NCBI RefSeq assembly: GCF_000485595.1
Contig: NW_014577113.1
Coordinates: forward strand, 19,963-40,295
From: Priapulus caudatus
Taxonomy: Eukaryota > Priapulida > Priapulimorpha > Priapulimorphida > Priapulidae
Length of the DNA stretch: 20,333 nucleotides
Direction of reading: 5' to 3'
Shown here: positions 1-9,649 of the stretch, piece after piece
Layout: each line of letters starts with the position of its first letter
Position numbering within the stretch: position 1 is the stretch's first letter
Translations under genes and position numbers: made by a program
The notes under the pieces: generated by a model
Databases searched by the model: none
What the model saw: only the letters and a program-made list of their open reading frames with translations
Told to the model about the DNA's origin: nothing

Positions 1-121
<121 letters not shown>

Positions 122-460
122 GCTGTCTGTTGCTGCTGTCACTGGATTCCTTTTTCCGTCTTTACATTTTTATCATCTCATTATCGTCAGTCCTGATCAT
201 TTATGTCATCAATGGCCCTATTGAATCGATAGCGCAATGTTATTCAGAGCCGAATAAAAACATTATCATGCGACAATCTGCATGTAGATTCATCGGCTCA
301 TGTTTCTAAAAAGAGTGGAAAATATTAGCATCGCGCATATATGGGTTGTTGGGAGGAGGAGATCTGTTAAAGGGAAATCTGGCCGAGTTATCGCTGGTAT
401 TTTTTACGGCTGTCATGCCGAGCCTATTCGCACGTACCAGCACGAACAACGCACACATAG

Positions 461-650
<190 letters not shown>

Positions 651-651
651 N
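651..651. other. Single ambiguous base (N) at (CA)n/(TG)n junction
   Basis: One N lies exactly where the dinucleotide switches strand identity. It marks an uncertain base call or a join made by the assembler inside an unresolvable repeat. Confidence 0.95.
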
Positions 652-689
<38 letters not shown>

Positions 690-692
690 GCG

Positions 693-739
<47 letters not shown>

Positions 740-769
740 CGTGTGTGTGTGTGTGTATGCGCGCGCGCG
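652..769. repeat. (TG)n microsatellite, right arm of inverted pair, ending in (CG)n
   Basis: TG dinucleotides with interruptions (CGCGTCG near 688-694, ATG near 733) ending in an ATGCGCGCGCGCG run. It is the reverse complement of the preceding CA tract, so the pair could fold into a long hairpin. From 770 to about 1398 the DNA is unique and I see no gene or repeat in it. Confidence 0.95.
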
Positions 770-1398
770 AGCCAAAGATGACTATCGTCTCCCTTTCGGT
801 TCATACAGGATCAATGGTGCTATGGCGTTTTCAAGATTCTAATGAATATTCACGATCAGTATTGGAGTATATACGTTTCTGAAATTGACAGTGACTGTAT
901 TACCTGACATCTGCCTGCCCCTTGCTAGCGGAATATCCGCAGAGTCATATTCGCATATGTGTACAGAAGTAAACTGCTAGGGTGACAGATTCGACCCCTG
1001 CAACCTCACAACCTGTAACACACCCCGTAATGTTCCCAGATCGGATCCGAGCTAGGGAAAAGCGGAGACACCCTAGCAATAGCGAGTTCAAAGTTAAACG
1101 AGTTCTATAGCGAAAACAGTTTTCTAGTTATAATACCTAGAAACGGGTACTATAACCAAGATATTCTCAATTTATATAGAAATAGATATCGTGCGAAAAG
1201 AAATAAGTTTCTCATTGTGTTTCTATGGGCGAAGCCAACTCGACACTAACTGCCCTGTCCGTTCCCTTTCCGGCGGAACCCCGGTCCGCGCACGTGAACC
1301 CGCTGCGACCCGGCGTGACCCCGACTGCGCCTGCGCGCGCGGGGGCGCCATTGTCGCGTGGCGAAATGGCCGCTTTCTTCGTTATACAGGTTGATTAC

Positions 1399-1690
1399 GC
1401 TAATTATGCGGCCAAGCGTTGGTGCTAATTGGGCCGGCTCATAATGCGAGCCGACGACGGCGGAGGAAGCCGTGGCTAAATGTTGCACGGGGCGCACGGC
1501 CGTCGACTAGGCGGTCGTCGGCGCAAACAAATGCGGCAGCGGCAAAGATTCGGCGACTAATGGCGCTAATAGAGGCCGGAGTTGGCAGCGCGCCGGACGG
1601 TAATGAACGAGCCGAGATCATGTGCCGTGTGGCTGAGAGCGCAAATTAATACACGCCGTGCAGCGGTGGCCGCATCGCATGCGCGCCATG
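1399..1690. promoter_or_regulatory. CpG-rich unique segment with clustered TAAT cores (possible enhancer)
   Basis: Seen: a GC- and CpG-rich stretch carrying repeated TAAT/ATTA cores, for example GCTAATTATG, GTGCTAATTGGG, CTCATAATGCG, ACTAATGGCGCTAATAG, GGTAATGAAC and AAATTAATAC. Homeodomain proteins bind TAAT cores, and A/T cores in GC-rich DNA stand out from base composition. Open frames here (76 aa plus, 60 and 83 aa minus) overlap in several frames and look like by-products of a low-stop GC-rich sequence. A conserved regulatory block is an inference; it could simply be GC-rich intergenic DNA. Confidence 0.22.
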
Positions 1691-1696
1691 GTGTGC

Positions 1697-2216
1697 AAGA
1701 GAAAGAGAGAGAGGGGGAGACTGAGAGAGACAGTGAGGGAGAGGGGGAGACTGAGACAGACAGAAAGCGAGAGAGAGAGAGGGAAACTGAGAGAGACAGA
1801 GAGAGGAGGAGACTGAGAGAGAGAGAGAGAAGGAGCGAGAGAGTGCGAGAGAAGAAGGGGGATGACTGGGAAGAGATTGGAAGAGGGGGAGACCGTAGGC
1901 GTGAGCAAGAGAAACGCAAGGAAAAGAGAGCACTTGTCAGCACATGCGTCTTTGTGTAGAAAAGAGAGAAGAAGAGAGAGCGAAAGAGAGAGAGAGAGAA
2001 GAAGAAGGAGACGAGCGGAGATCGAGAACAGGAGCGAGAGAAGAAGATGAGAGCAGAAGAGAGACGAACGAGAGCAGATGAGAGAAGAACGAGCAGAGCA
2101 GCCCCAGAAGAAGACGCAGGAGACCGAGAAAGAGAGAGAGAGAGCAGAAGGAGGAGAGAGAGAGAAAGAGCTAGAGAGAGAGAGAAAGAGAGAGAGACGA
2201 GAGAGAGAAGCAAGTT
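1697..2216. repeat. GA-rich (polypurine) low-complexity tract
   Basis: About 520 bases that are almost entirely A and G on the plus strand, built from GAGAGA, GGGGGAGACTGAGA and AGAAGA words. A loose local repeat (GAGGGGGAGACTGAGAGAGA-like) recurs at about 30-bp spacing between 1709 and 1820. Plus-strand frames read as RE/ER-rich and minus-strand frames as SL-rich, which is expected from composition. Followed by a CT-rich tract at 2287-2445. Confidence 0.95.
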
Positions 2217-2229
2217 TAGGATACGTGCG

Positions 2230-2259
2230 ACAAAATAGAACGTTCGTTGCCTATTTTGT
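2230..2259. repeat. Short perfect inverted repeat between GA and CT tracts
   Basis: ACAAAATAG (2230-2238) and CTATTTTGT (2251-2259) are perfect 9-bp complements separated by 12 bases containing AACGTT. It sits in the roughly 70-bp unique spacer between the polypurine and polypyrimidine tracts. It has no T-run typical of a bacterial terminator and is not one. Confidence 0.6.
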
Positions 2260-2286
2260 TTTGGGCGGCCACTGATGCCGGTGGTG

Positions 2287-2445
2287 ATCTTCTCGCGCTC
2301 TCCTCTCTCTCGTCTCTCTTCTCGGGTGCGCCTGCGCTCCCTCATGTCTCTCCTCTCTCTCCTCCCGTTTTCTCCCCCTTCTGTCTCGTCCTTCTCTTTA
2401 GTCTCTCTTTCTATCTCTCGCTCTCCTCGCTCTCTATTCTGGAGA
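2287..2445. repeat. CT-rich (polypyrimidine) low-complexity tract
   Basis: Mostly C and T with words such as CTCTCTCGTCTCTC, CCTCTCTCCTCCCG and TCTATCTCTCGC. It is complementary in composition to the GA tract at 1697-2216. From 2446 to about 3315 the sequence is unique, CpG-rich in places (TGCGCATGCA at 2926) and holds no gene I can support. Confidence 0.9.
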
Positions 2446-3317
2446 TAACCTGTGTCGTGCGCGCGTGTGTTTGTGTGCCCAACCGCGCGCTCGCGTTTCG
2501 CGTGATGGGTCCTTTGTTCGCATGCATCACTCTCCCCCTCCTACTATTCTTACTGTTTCATGCGTAGCTCTCGCCTGGCTAGGGCGATCGCAGCATCGCC
2601 TGTCTTGCTGAGTTCGGGGATCAAGGCTGTTGCCTGCGGACAGACCAGTTGATTTTAATTATGCCTCGCCCTCTAGGTGGACGAGATGCTGTACACGCGC
2701 GCGATGTCATTAAAAATCCCCGACTGCTAAGTTATGCAAAGTACGAGACCGCAGCGAACGCGTATCCGTTGCTTCTCCATCGCGCACGGCTCGCGAGACG
2801 CAATCTCGCTTCCCGTTGCGCCTGGTTACGGAGACGCCAGATTTGCTGCGCTAGCGGCGCGTGAGGTGCGCGCGTGCGTGTTCAACACGGCGCCGGTATT
2901 GAATAAGCGCGTATAGGTAAAAACCTGCGCATGCACGGAGCCCAACTGTAGTAGTAAAAGTATTTAGGTAAGCCAGTCGTCTTTACGATTGATCCATTCT
3001 TGACAGCATTTTGCGCTTAAAGTTTTATTGTCTCAACCACGAGTCAATTACAGGGCGAATGATCTATGGATAAATTGCCTCTGCAGGGTGATGACCGCCG
3101 ATTATTCTTGTTGCGCAACAGCCGAGCAGCGTGGAGAACAATCGACAGCGCGGCTAGCACTCACGGCTATAGAGCCAGCTACGTACGCGCATCGCGCCGA
3201 GAGAAGACGCTGGGTGTTTCTCCGACAAAAAAACTTTCATTCTTATCAACGAAGAGGGAGTGGACGCGCCCTCCAGTCGCCTGCCAGAGTTGGACTCTCG
3301 ATATTCTCGCGGATAAA

Positions 3318-3378
3318 TTATATATAATATATATATATATTATATTATATATAGTGATATAGTATATATGTATATATA
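3318..3378. repeat. AT-rich (TA)n stretch
   Basis: About 60 bases of TA dinucleotide broken by extra A, T and G residues. Between 3379 and 4076 the DNA is unique with scattered CGCG words. I found no convincing exon, although several overlapping open frames exist by chance. Confidence 0.85.
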
Positions 3379-4076
3379 GGGAACTACTTTCGTCGAAGTG
3401 ACCGATCCGAGCGCTCGGCTTTCAATTCTCGTTGATTTTTGCTGGGATATCGGGCGAGAGTTTCTGTGCGCTGAGTTACGATTGTCCCGCACGGGGGCGT
3501 GACGTGCGCGCGCGGGCAATACGCGCAACGCGGATCACATTAAAGGCAAATAATCCGGCCCGAATTTGCTGCTCATTCACTCCCTCTGCAGTCGATCCCG
3601 GAAAAATCTAATGTCATTAAAATTTATTCATGCTTCGAGGAGGCCATCGGGCGTGGGTCGTGGCGATCGCTGGTTACCCATTAGCATGTCGGGAACGCAT
3701 AAATACACCCGGCTCGGTTTCCTGTTGCGTACGTGCGCCGCCTTTCACATTGAAATTGAAGACGCGCGTTGCTGGGATGAAATTTGAATTCTGTTTGCCG
3801 TTCGGGCGCGTATGGTCGCGATGCGTGTTTGTGTAGACGTGGTATATAGCCCGGCAGCACATATGAGCCGTGGACGCGCCTTCACTCTCGTGCACACACG
3901 ACGAAGCAGCCGCATTACAAATGAAAACGACATGGGGCTTACTGGTGGGGGAGCGCCAGTAGAGGCGCCTGGGACGGCTAGATGTCGCCAGAGGTACATT
4001 GCTGCACACTTGTTTCTGACGTTCATCAATGTTACCGCAGGTGACAATGCGGCGCGCGTAAGGTGGTCAACTTGTC

Positions 4077-4266
4077 CACCGCCGCCCGCCCTCCCTCGCT
4101 TCCTGCCGTCTTCCCTCGCTCTCTGCCGCCCTCCCTCGCTCCCTGCCGCCCTCCGATCCTTCCTACCGCCCTCCCTCGTTCCCTGCCGCCCTCCATCTCG
4201 CTCCCTGCCGCCCTCCCTCGCTCTCTGCCGCCCTCCCTCGCTCTCTGCCGCCCTACCTCGCTCCCT
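4077..4266. repeat. GC-rich 20-bp minisatellite, about 9-10 units
   Basis: Tandem units close to CCGCCCTCCCTCGCTCCCTG, mostly 20 bp with one 22-bp unit (CCATCTCGCT) and one diverged unit (CCGATCCTTCCTA). The plus strand is nearly all C/T with G, so minus-strand frames read as REGGRERGRA-type and plus-strand frames as PPSLPAALR-type repeats. Because 20 is not a multiple of 3, every frame cycles through the same words and openness says nothing about coding. Confidence 0.92.
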
Positions 4267-4380
4267 GGCGTTCCGACCCTCTCCATGACTATATTTCTCT
4301 TTGATGAGATACTTCAGTAGCGTTGGTGCACTAACTGATATCGGTGACGAGTTGACCCGATTTTGGTTGATGAAATTCGT

Positions 4381-7045
4381 ACATGTATGCATGAATGTAT
4401 GTATGTGTGTGTGTGTGTGCCGTGTGTGTGTGTCTGCGGCTGTGTGTTGTGTGGTGTGTGTTGTGTGGTGTGTGTGTGATGTCAGTGTATGTACTGCATG
4501 CTATGTATGTATGGTATTTATGGTATGTATGTATATGTATGTATGTACTGTCATTATGTATGTATGTAGTGTATGTATGTATGTACTGTATGTATGTATG
4601 GTATGTATGTATGCTGTATGTATTATGTTATGTATGTCTGATATGTATGTATGTATGTATGTATGGTCTGTTATGTATGTATGTAGTGTATGTATGCTAT
4701 GGTATGGTACTCTTGTATGTCGATGTATTGATGTGATGGTATGTATGTATGGTATGTATTGTATTGTTATGGTATGTTATGTAGTGGATGTATGCTATGT
4801 ATGTATGTATGTAGTGTCATGGTATGTATGTTATGTTATGTATAGTATGTATCGATGTCATGTATGTATGTATGTATGTATGTATGTACTGTGATGTATG
4901 TATGTATGGTATGTATGTATGTATGTATGTATGTATGGTAATGTAATGTATGTATGTATGTATGGTATGTATGTTTGTATGTATTGTATGTATGTATGTA
5001 TGTATGCTATTATGTATGTATGTATTAGATATGTATTATGTATGTATCGTATGTATGTAATGTATGTATGTATGTATGTATGTATTGTACTGCTATGGTA
5101 TGGTAATGCTATGTATGTATGTATGCTATGTTATTTTATGTATTGTTATTGTACTGTACTCTGATGTATGTTATGTATGTTATGTGATGTATGTATGGTA
5201 TTAGTGTTACTGTATGATATGTATGTATGTATGTATGTATGCTATGTGTATGTATGTATGAATGTTGATTCGTATGCATTGTATATTGTATGTATGTATG
5301 TTATTGTATGTATGTTATTGTATGTGATAGTATGTAGTGTATGTATGTTAGGTATGGTATGTAGTGTATGTATTGTATGTATGCTATGATATGTATGTAT
5401 GTATGTTATGTATGGTTGTATGTATGTATGTATGCTATGTATGTATGTATGATAGTATGTATTGTATGTATGCTATGTAGGTATGGTTATGTGTTTGTAT
5501 GTAGTGTTATGTATGGCTATGTAAGTATGTCATGGTATGTAAGTATGTATGCTATGTATGCTATGTATGTATGTTAGTGTATGTATGTATTGTAGTATTA
5601 TGGTATGTATTTGGCATGTGATGTTATGTATGTATGTGTATTGTATGTACTGTATGTATGTATGTATGTATGTGTATGTATGTAGTGGCTATGTTATGTT
5701 ATGTCATGTATGTATGTCTTGTATGCTATGTATGTAGTATGTATCGGTAGGGTGTGTATGTATAGTATGTGATGTATGTATTGGTATCGTATGTCATTTG
5801 TATGTATGTATGCTATAGTATGTGTTATGTATGGTAGTGTATATGTATGTGACTGTGGTCTACTATGGTATGTATTGTATGTATGTAGGCTTATGTAGGT
5901 ATGGTATGCTATGTATTGTTACTGTGATAGTTATGTTATGTAGTGTATGTAGTATGTGTGTCGTGTGTGTGGTGTGTGTGTGTGTGCGCGGCTGTGGGTG
6001 TGCTGTGTGTGTGTTGCTTGTGCTGTGTGGTGGCCTGGTTTCCGTCGTTGTGTGTGTGTGTGCTTGTGGTCTGTGTGGTGTGGTATGTGGTGTATGTATG
6101 TTATGTAGTGTATGGTACTTGTATGTGAGTGTATGTTGGTATGTATGTATGTATGCTCATGATATGTATGTACTTGGTTATGTTAAGTATTACCTGTCTG
6201 TATCTGTATGTATGTTGTTTATGTGTACTTGTATGTATGTATTGTATGTCAGCTATTGTATTATGTATGTCAGTGTATGTATGTATTGTATGTATGTAGT
6301 ATGTATGTATGTATGTATGTCACGTTGTAATGTGAGGTGGTATGTATGTATGTATGTATGATGTATTGTAGTGTATGTATGTAGTGATCACTGTGATTGT
6401 ACTGTATGTTGATTAGTGTTATGTAGTGTATGTATGTATGTATGTATGTTACTGTATGTATGTATGTATGTAAGTATGTGTATGTATGTATGATATGGTA
6501 TGATAGGTCTGTATCGTAGTGTAGGTATGATATGTATGTATGTAGGTGTATGTATGTATGTATGTATGTATGTATGTTATTTATGTATTGTCAGTCTGTA
6601 TGTATGTAGTGTATGTATTGTATGTTAGTATGTTGTATGTATGTATGTATTTGTATGGTATGTATGTATGTATGTATATGTATGTACTTTGTATCGTCGT
6701 ATGTATGTACTGTATGTATATGTATGTATGTGAATGGTTATGTATGTATGTATGTAGTGTATGTATGTATGTATGTAGTGTGATGCGATGTATGTATGTA
6801 TGTATGCGTATGTATGTATGTAGTATGTATGTATTGGTATGTATGTATGTCATGGATGTATGTATGCTATGTATGCTGGGTATGCTATTTGCTATTGTAT
6901 GTATGTATGTATTGCTACTGGATGTATGTATGGTATGTATGTATGTATGCTATGTATGTATGTTATGTATGTGATGTAGTATGTATGTATTATGTATGTA
7001 TGTATGATGGTATGTATGTATGTATTATGTACGGCTATGTGCCGT
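4381..7045. repeat. 2.7-kb degenerate (TATG)n array
   Basis: Continuous TATG/GTAT tetranucleotide array with frequent one- to three-base slips (GGTATG, TTATG, AGTGTATG). C is almost absent from the plus strand. Two TG-rich islands interrupt it at about 4399-4490 and 5955-6100, each containing a GCGGCTGTG word. Plus-strand frames translate as YVCM runs and minus-strand frames as HTYI runs; none is a gene. The slips never settle into one alternative register, so this is either an old diverged microsatellite or one carrying long-read indel errors. Confidence 0.96.
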
Positions 7046-7104
7046 GTTGTGCGTAGTTATTCGCGTGTCGCGGCGGGGTGGGTGGAGTGTATGCATATAT
7101 ATCC

Positions 7105-7155
7105 ATAAATAAATAAATAAATAAATAAATAATAAAATATCAAATAAATAAATAA
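7105..7155. repeat. (AAAT)n microsatellite
   Basis: Runs of AAAT with two interruptions (AATAAAATATC near 7130-7141). It follows the end of the TATG array after a short GC-rich spacer. Confidence 0.9.
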
Positions 7156-8580
7156 CCAAATATAATTAAATACATAATACATACTTATATATGCGCGTCA
7201 GAGCGCAGGCAGCTTGAACCAAATCGGCGCATATCGGTACTCATCGCTACCGATGTCGGACTAAGTGAACGTCTCTCGCGTGTATGAGTTCCTATGGCAA
7301 CCTGAGCGTGTATCACTGTGTGAAACCATAGAAATCCTAATTAGATTGTTGTGTATTTATTAACATGATATCATCGTGTAATTATGCTATTATTAACGCG
7401 TATTGATATCACTGCTTGAGACGTACAAAAACTTGTAAGTTTAAATTATTGTCCGCTTGGAGCGCTTGATTATTTACATATAAATATCGGAGCCGAGAGA
7501 ATATATATATGTCGCGCGCGACTACTATCGGGTGAATCAGTCTTATGTCTGTCTCTACCTAGCTCTAACGACAAATCAAAGGGAGTCTAACAGCCCATTA
7601 CGGAGACCTTCACTCACTTTGAGTCCTATTTCGGCTTTGCGCCTCATATTCTCGAGCTATAGCGCTTGTTGAGTCGTTATAGCCACATCTACGAGCTTTA
7701 TGAAATAGCCTAGCAGCTTTCAACTAAGAGGTGCGCATCTGTACTCGATGACGCGTCAAAATCTTTTAATCACCAAGTCACACTGTTTTGTGTGTTTGCA
7801 ACCTGTTAGGGCAGAGGAAAAAACATAAAAGTCATTATAATGGATTTTCGATTGCTTTACTCGTTGATAAAATCTGCCGCGCAAATACTAGGATGGAGAC
7901 TGAACCACGGAGAGATGGTCCAGTTACGGTACGAACTTGCGAATGTATGCCTATAGACACCCATAGGCAAGAAAAACATCAGGTTTTTTTGCGTCTATGC
8001 AAGCGAAAGAAAAGATAATCTCGAATAACCCAGTTTTTTCAACCTCGCACAGCTAGTCCTTTTTTATCGTGCACAGACGCATATCTCGAGTTGGCATTCG
8101 TTACCCTGACACGGTTATCACTTATTCGCGTTAGTCGCCTCATAAGGCACGTTCGTTTGGTTAATTTACGTTAGTAATGGCGACTCGTTTGTGTTTCCTC
8201 GAGAGAAGTGTGCACGCAGCGATTCTACACGGTGTCGGTCCAGCTTCGTTTAATTTAGAGGACACTGACAGTTTAGAGTGGAGAGACTTTAAAATGTCGT
8301 TAAAAATCGACATCGGAATTCCTAGATAACAATAGATTCCCCTCGTGTTTTACCCGCCGTCTTGAGACTTTGGTAGAATAATAATTGTTATTATTATTGC
8401 CTCGCATAAACATATTGGTCTCTATGTCGGTTTCTATATAAATGTATAGCTGACTTTACTTAGTATTACATATATAATAATAGATTAGTCTTACATATTG
8501 AATGCGGCTTAACTGGGAATATTACTGTGAATAGGTAGCTCTATAATATGCCGACGAAATGTAAACCATGCACCCCGTGT
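7156..8580. other. Unique intergenic DNA, no gene seen
   Basis: Non-repetitive, moderately AT-rich sequence. The longest open frame (7788-8018, 76 aa) has no recognisable motif, no splice context and a composition like random translation, so I do not call it a gene. A short palindrome TCGCGCGCGA occurs near 7512. Confidence 0.6.
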
Positions 8581-8586
8581 TCGAGA

Positions 8587-8636
8587 TGACGTCATTTGAA
8601 CTTCTTCACGAATGACGTCACCTGATCTATTTATAA
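8587..8636. promoter_or_regulatory. Paired consensus CREs with adjacent MEF2/TATA-like box
   Basis: Seen: two perfect palindromic TGACGTCA sites at 8587-8594 and 8613-8620, 26 bp apart (about 2.5 helical turns), then CTATTTATAA at 8627-8636. TGACGTCA is the full CREB/ATF site. CTATTTATAA fits the MEF2 consensus YTAWWWWTAR and could also act as a TATA box, which would place a start site near 8660 on the plus strand. CRE pairs just upstream of a TATA box are known from activity-induced promoters. No coding exon is visible downstream before the mobile element at 8847, so this may drive a non-coding first exon, be an enhancer, or be coincidence. Confidence 0.4.
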
Positions 8637-9106
8637 TGTAATTTATATTGACCCCGCATCTTCTACCACTATATCTATGCAACTTGTCATACTGTTATCT
8701 AACATCACAGTCGGCAGCGTACATGGTAGGAATCGTGTATCGGATTATGAATGAGTACGGATAGTACTACTGTGTCTATGCGCATAATCAGAGTGTAGAT
8801 AATCACGTAAAGATACATCTAGTAGTAGCAGTAGGTTATAGAACAGGACCCGGTTCCACAGTCGTGAATTAACTCTTAACTCTGAGTTAAATTCTTTAAC
8901 TCAGAGTTAAATTCCGTTTCACAGTCGTGGATTAACTTTAACTCTGAGTTAAATATGCCTAACTCAGAGTTAAAATTTAACTCTGGTTCGAACCTGGATT
9001 AACTCTTAACTCAGGGTTAAAAATCAAGTTACATTCGATCTATGATTCGATTTAGTTATAGATAGTCTTCGGTATAATCCTTTAGACTAGTTTCTACGAG
9101 GTTAGT

Positions 9107-9138
9107 TTAGCTCTAGGGTACTATAGTACTAGAGCTAA
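9107..9138. repeat. Near-perfect palindrome inside the MITE-like element
   Basis: A perfect 12-bp core GTACTATAGTAC is flanked by TTAGCTCTA and TAGAGCTAA arms, broken only by two extra G residues on the left. It could extrude as a cruciform. It lies about 70 bp left of the element's midpoint and may be the remnant of a nested insertion. Confidence 0.6.
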
Positions 9139-9284
9139 TTAGTTTATCTAGTACTGCCCCGTGTCCGATCTCCCGCTGCCGCTAGAACATAGGTGTTTGT
9201 TTACGTTTGGTGTACATTGGTCGGCCATTGATGGCGTACCGATGCTGATCCAGGCATCCGTACTTCTACCAGTACCATGTTCGT

Positions 9285-9339
9285 GCGTCTATCATGCGTC
9301 TATCGTCTATCGTCTATGCGTCTATCATGCGTCTATCGT
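9285..9339. repeat. Short GTCTATC minisatellite
   Basis: Six units of 6-11 bp sharing GTCTAT, with variants GCGTCTATCAT, GCGTCTATC and GTCTATC. It lies inside the mobile element, right of centre, and probably expanded after insertion. Confidence 0.75.
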
Positions 9340-9610
9340 GTTCATCTGTTCTAACTACGTGGAATTATGGGATACTAACTCTGAGTTAAAACATTTAACT
9401 CTGAGTTACTTAACTCAGGATTTAATCCATGTTTATGAAACCCAAATTTAACTCGGAGTTTACTAACTCAGAGTTAGTGAGTTTAACTCAGAGTTAGTCT
9501 TAACTCAGGGTTAAAGTTAATCCACGACTGTGGAACCGGGTCCAGGAATGAAAACACAAACAAGAAAGAGGGAATCTTTTTCTCTAACTTAATGGCAAAA
9601 ATGTACTCGA

Positions 9611-9649
9611 TCCCTCCAAAAATATATACTCCCTCCAATAAAAATATAC
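9611..9649. repeat. Two-copy AT-rich tandem repeat
   Basis: Two copies of TCCCTCCAAAAATATATAC (19 and 20 bp; the second has an AT-to-TA shift and one extra A), followed by a partial third GCCTCC. From 9650 to about 11190 the DNA is unique. A 76-aa minus-strand frame ending at 10160 is discussed among the rejected items; I see no gene there. Confidence 0.65.

Larger units (their letters stand above)
8847..9542. mobile_element. Non-autonomous inverted-repeat (MITE-like) element rich in TTAACTC/GAGTTAA words
   Basis: Seen: terminal inverted repeats beginning GACCCGGTTCCACAGTCGTG at 8847 and ending with its reverse complement at 9542, continuing imperfectly into ATTAACTTTAAC. A possible 3-bp duplication, CAG, flanks it at 8844-8846 and 9543-9545. 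Diverged copies of the terminal sequence recur inside: at about 8912 (CGTTTCACAGTCGTGGATTA) and 8984 (GGTTCGAACCTGGATTAAC) on the left, and at about 9426 (AATCCATGTTTATGAAACCC) on the right. Both flanks are packed with near-palindromes TTAACTC(A/T)GAGTTAA. There is no transposase; the only open frame inside (96 aa) has no similarity I recognise. A 3-bp target duplication would fit PIF/Harbinger-like elements, but CAG is not their usual TWA, so the superfamily is unassigned. Confidence 0.8.

Noticed and set aside
978-1010. GATTCGACCCC word resembling a tRNA B box
   Set aside because: No matching A box, acceptor stem or cloverleaf could be found around it.
1566-2345. 259-codon minus-strand Ser/Leu-rich frame
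   Set aside because: It is the complement of the GA tract; the composition is fully explained by the repeat and its start is not a convincing ATG context.
3066-3362. 98-aa plus-strand frame starting MDKLPLQGDD
   Set aside because: It overlaps another equally open plus frame, ends inside a TA repeat (YIIYIYII) and has no recognisable motif or splice signals.
3745-4392. 215-codon minus-strand frame with REGGRERGRA repeats
   Set aside because: It crosses the 20-bp minisatellite, whose consensus is open in several frames. The flanking parts have no recognisable domain.
4301-7056. Many long plus-strand frames of YVCM type, some over 190 codons
   Set aside because: TATG repeats contain no stop in any forward frame. 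The frames simply follow the array and change register at each slip.
8984-9000. GGTTCGAACC resembling a tRNA B box
   Set aside because: It is a diverged copy of the mobile element's terminal sequence (GGTTCCACAG...), with no tRNA fold nearby.
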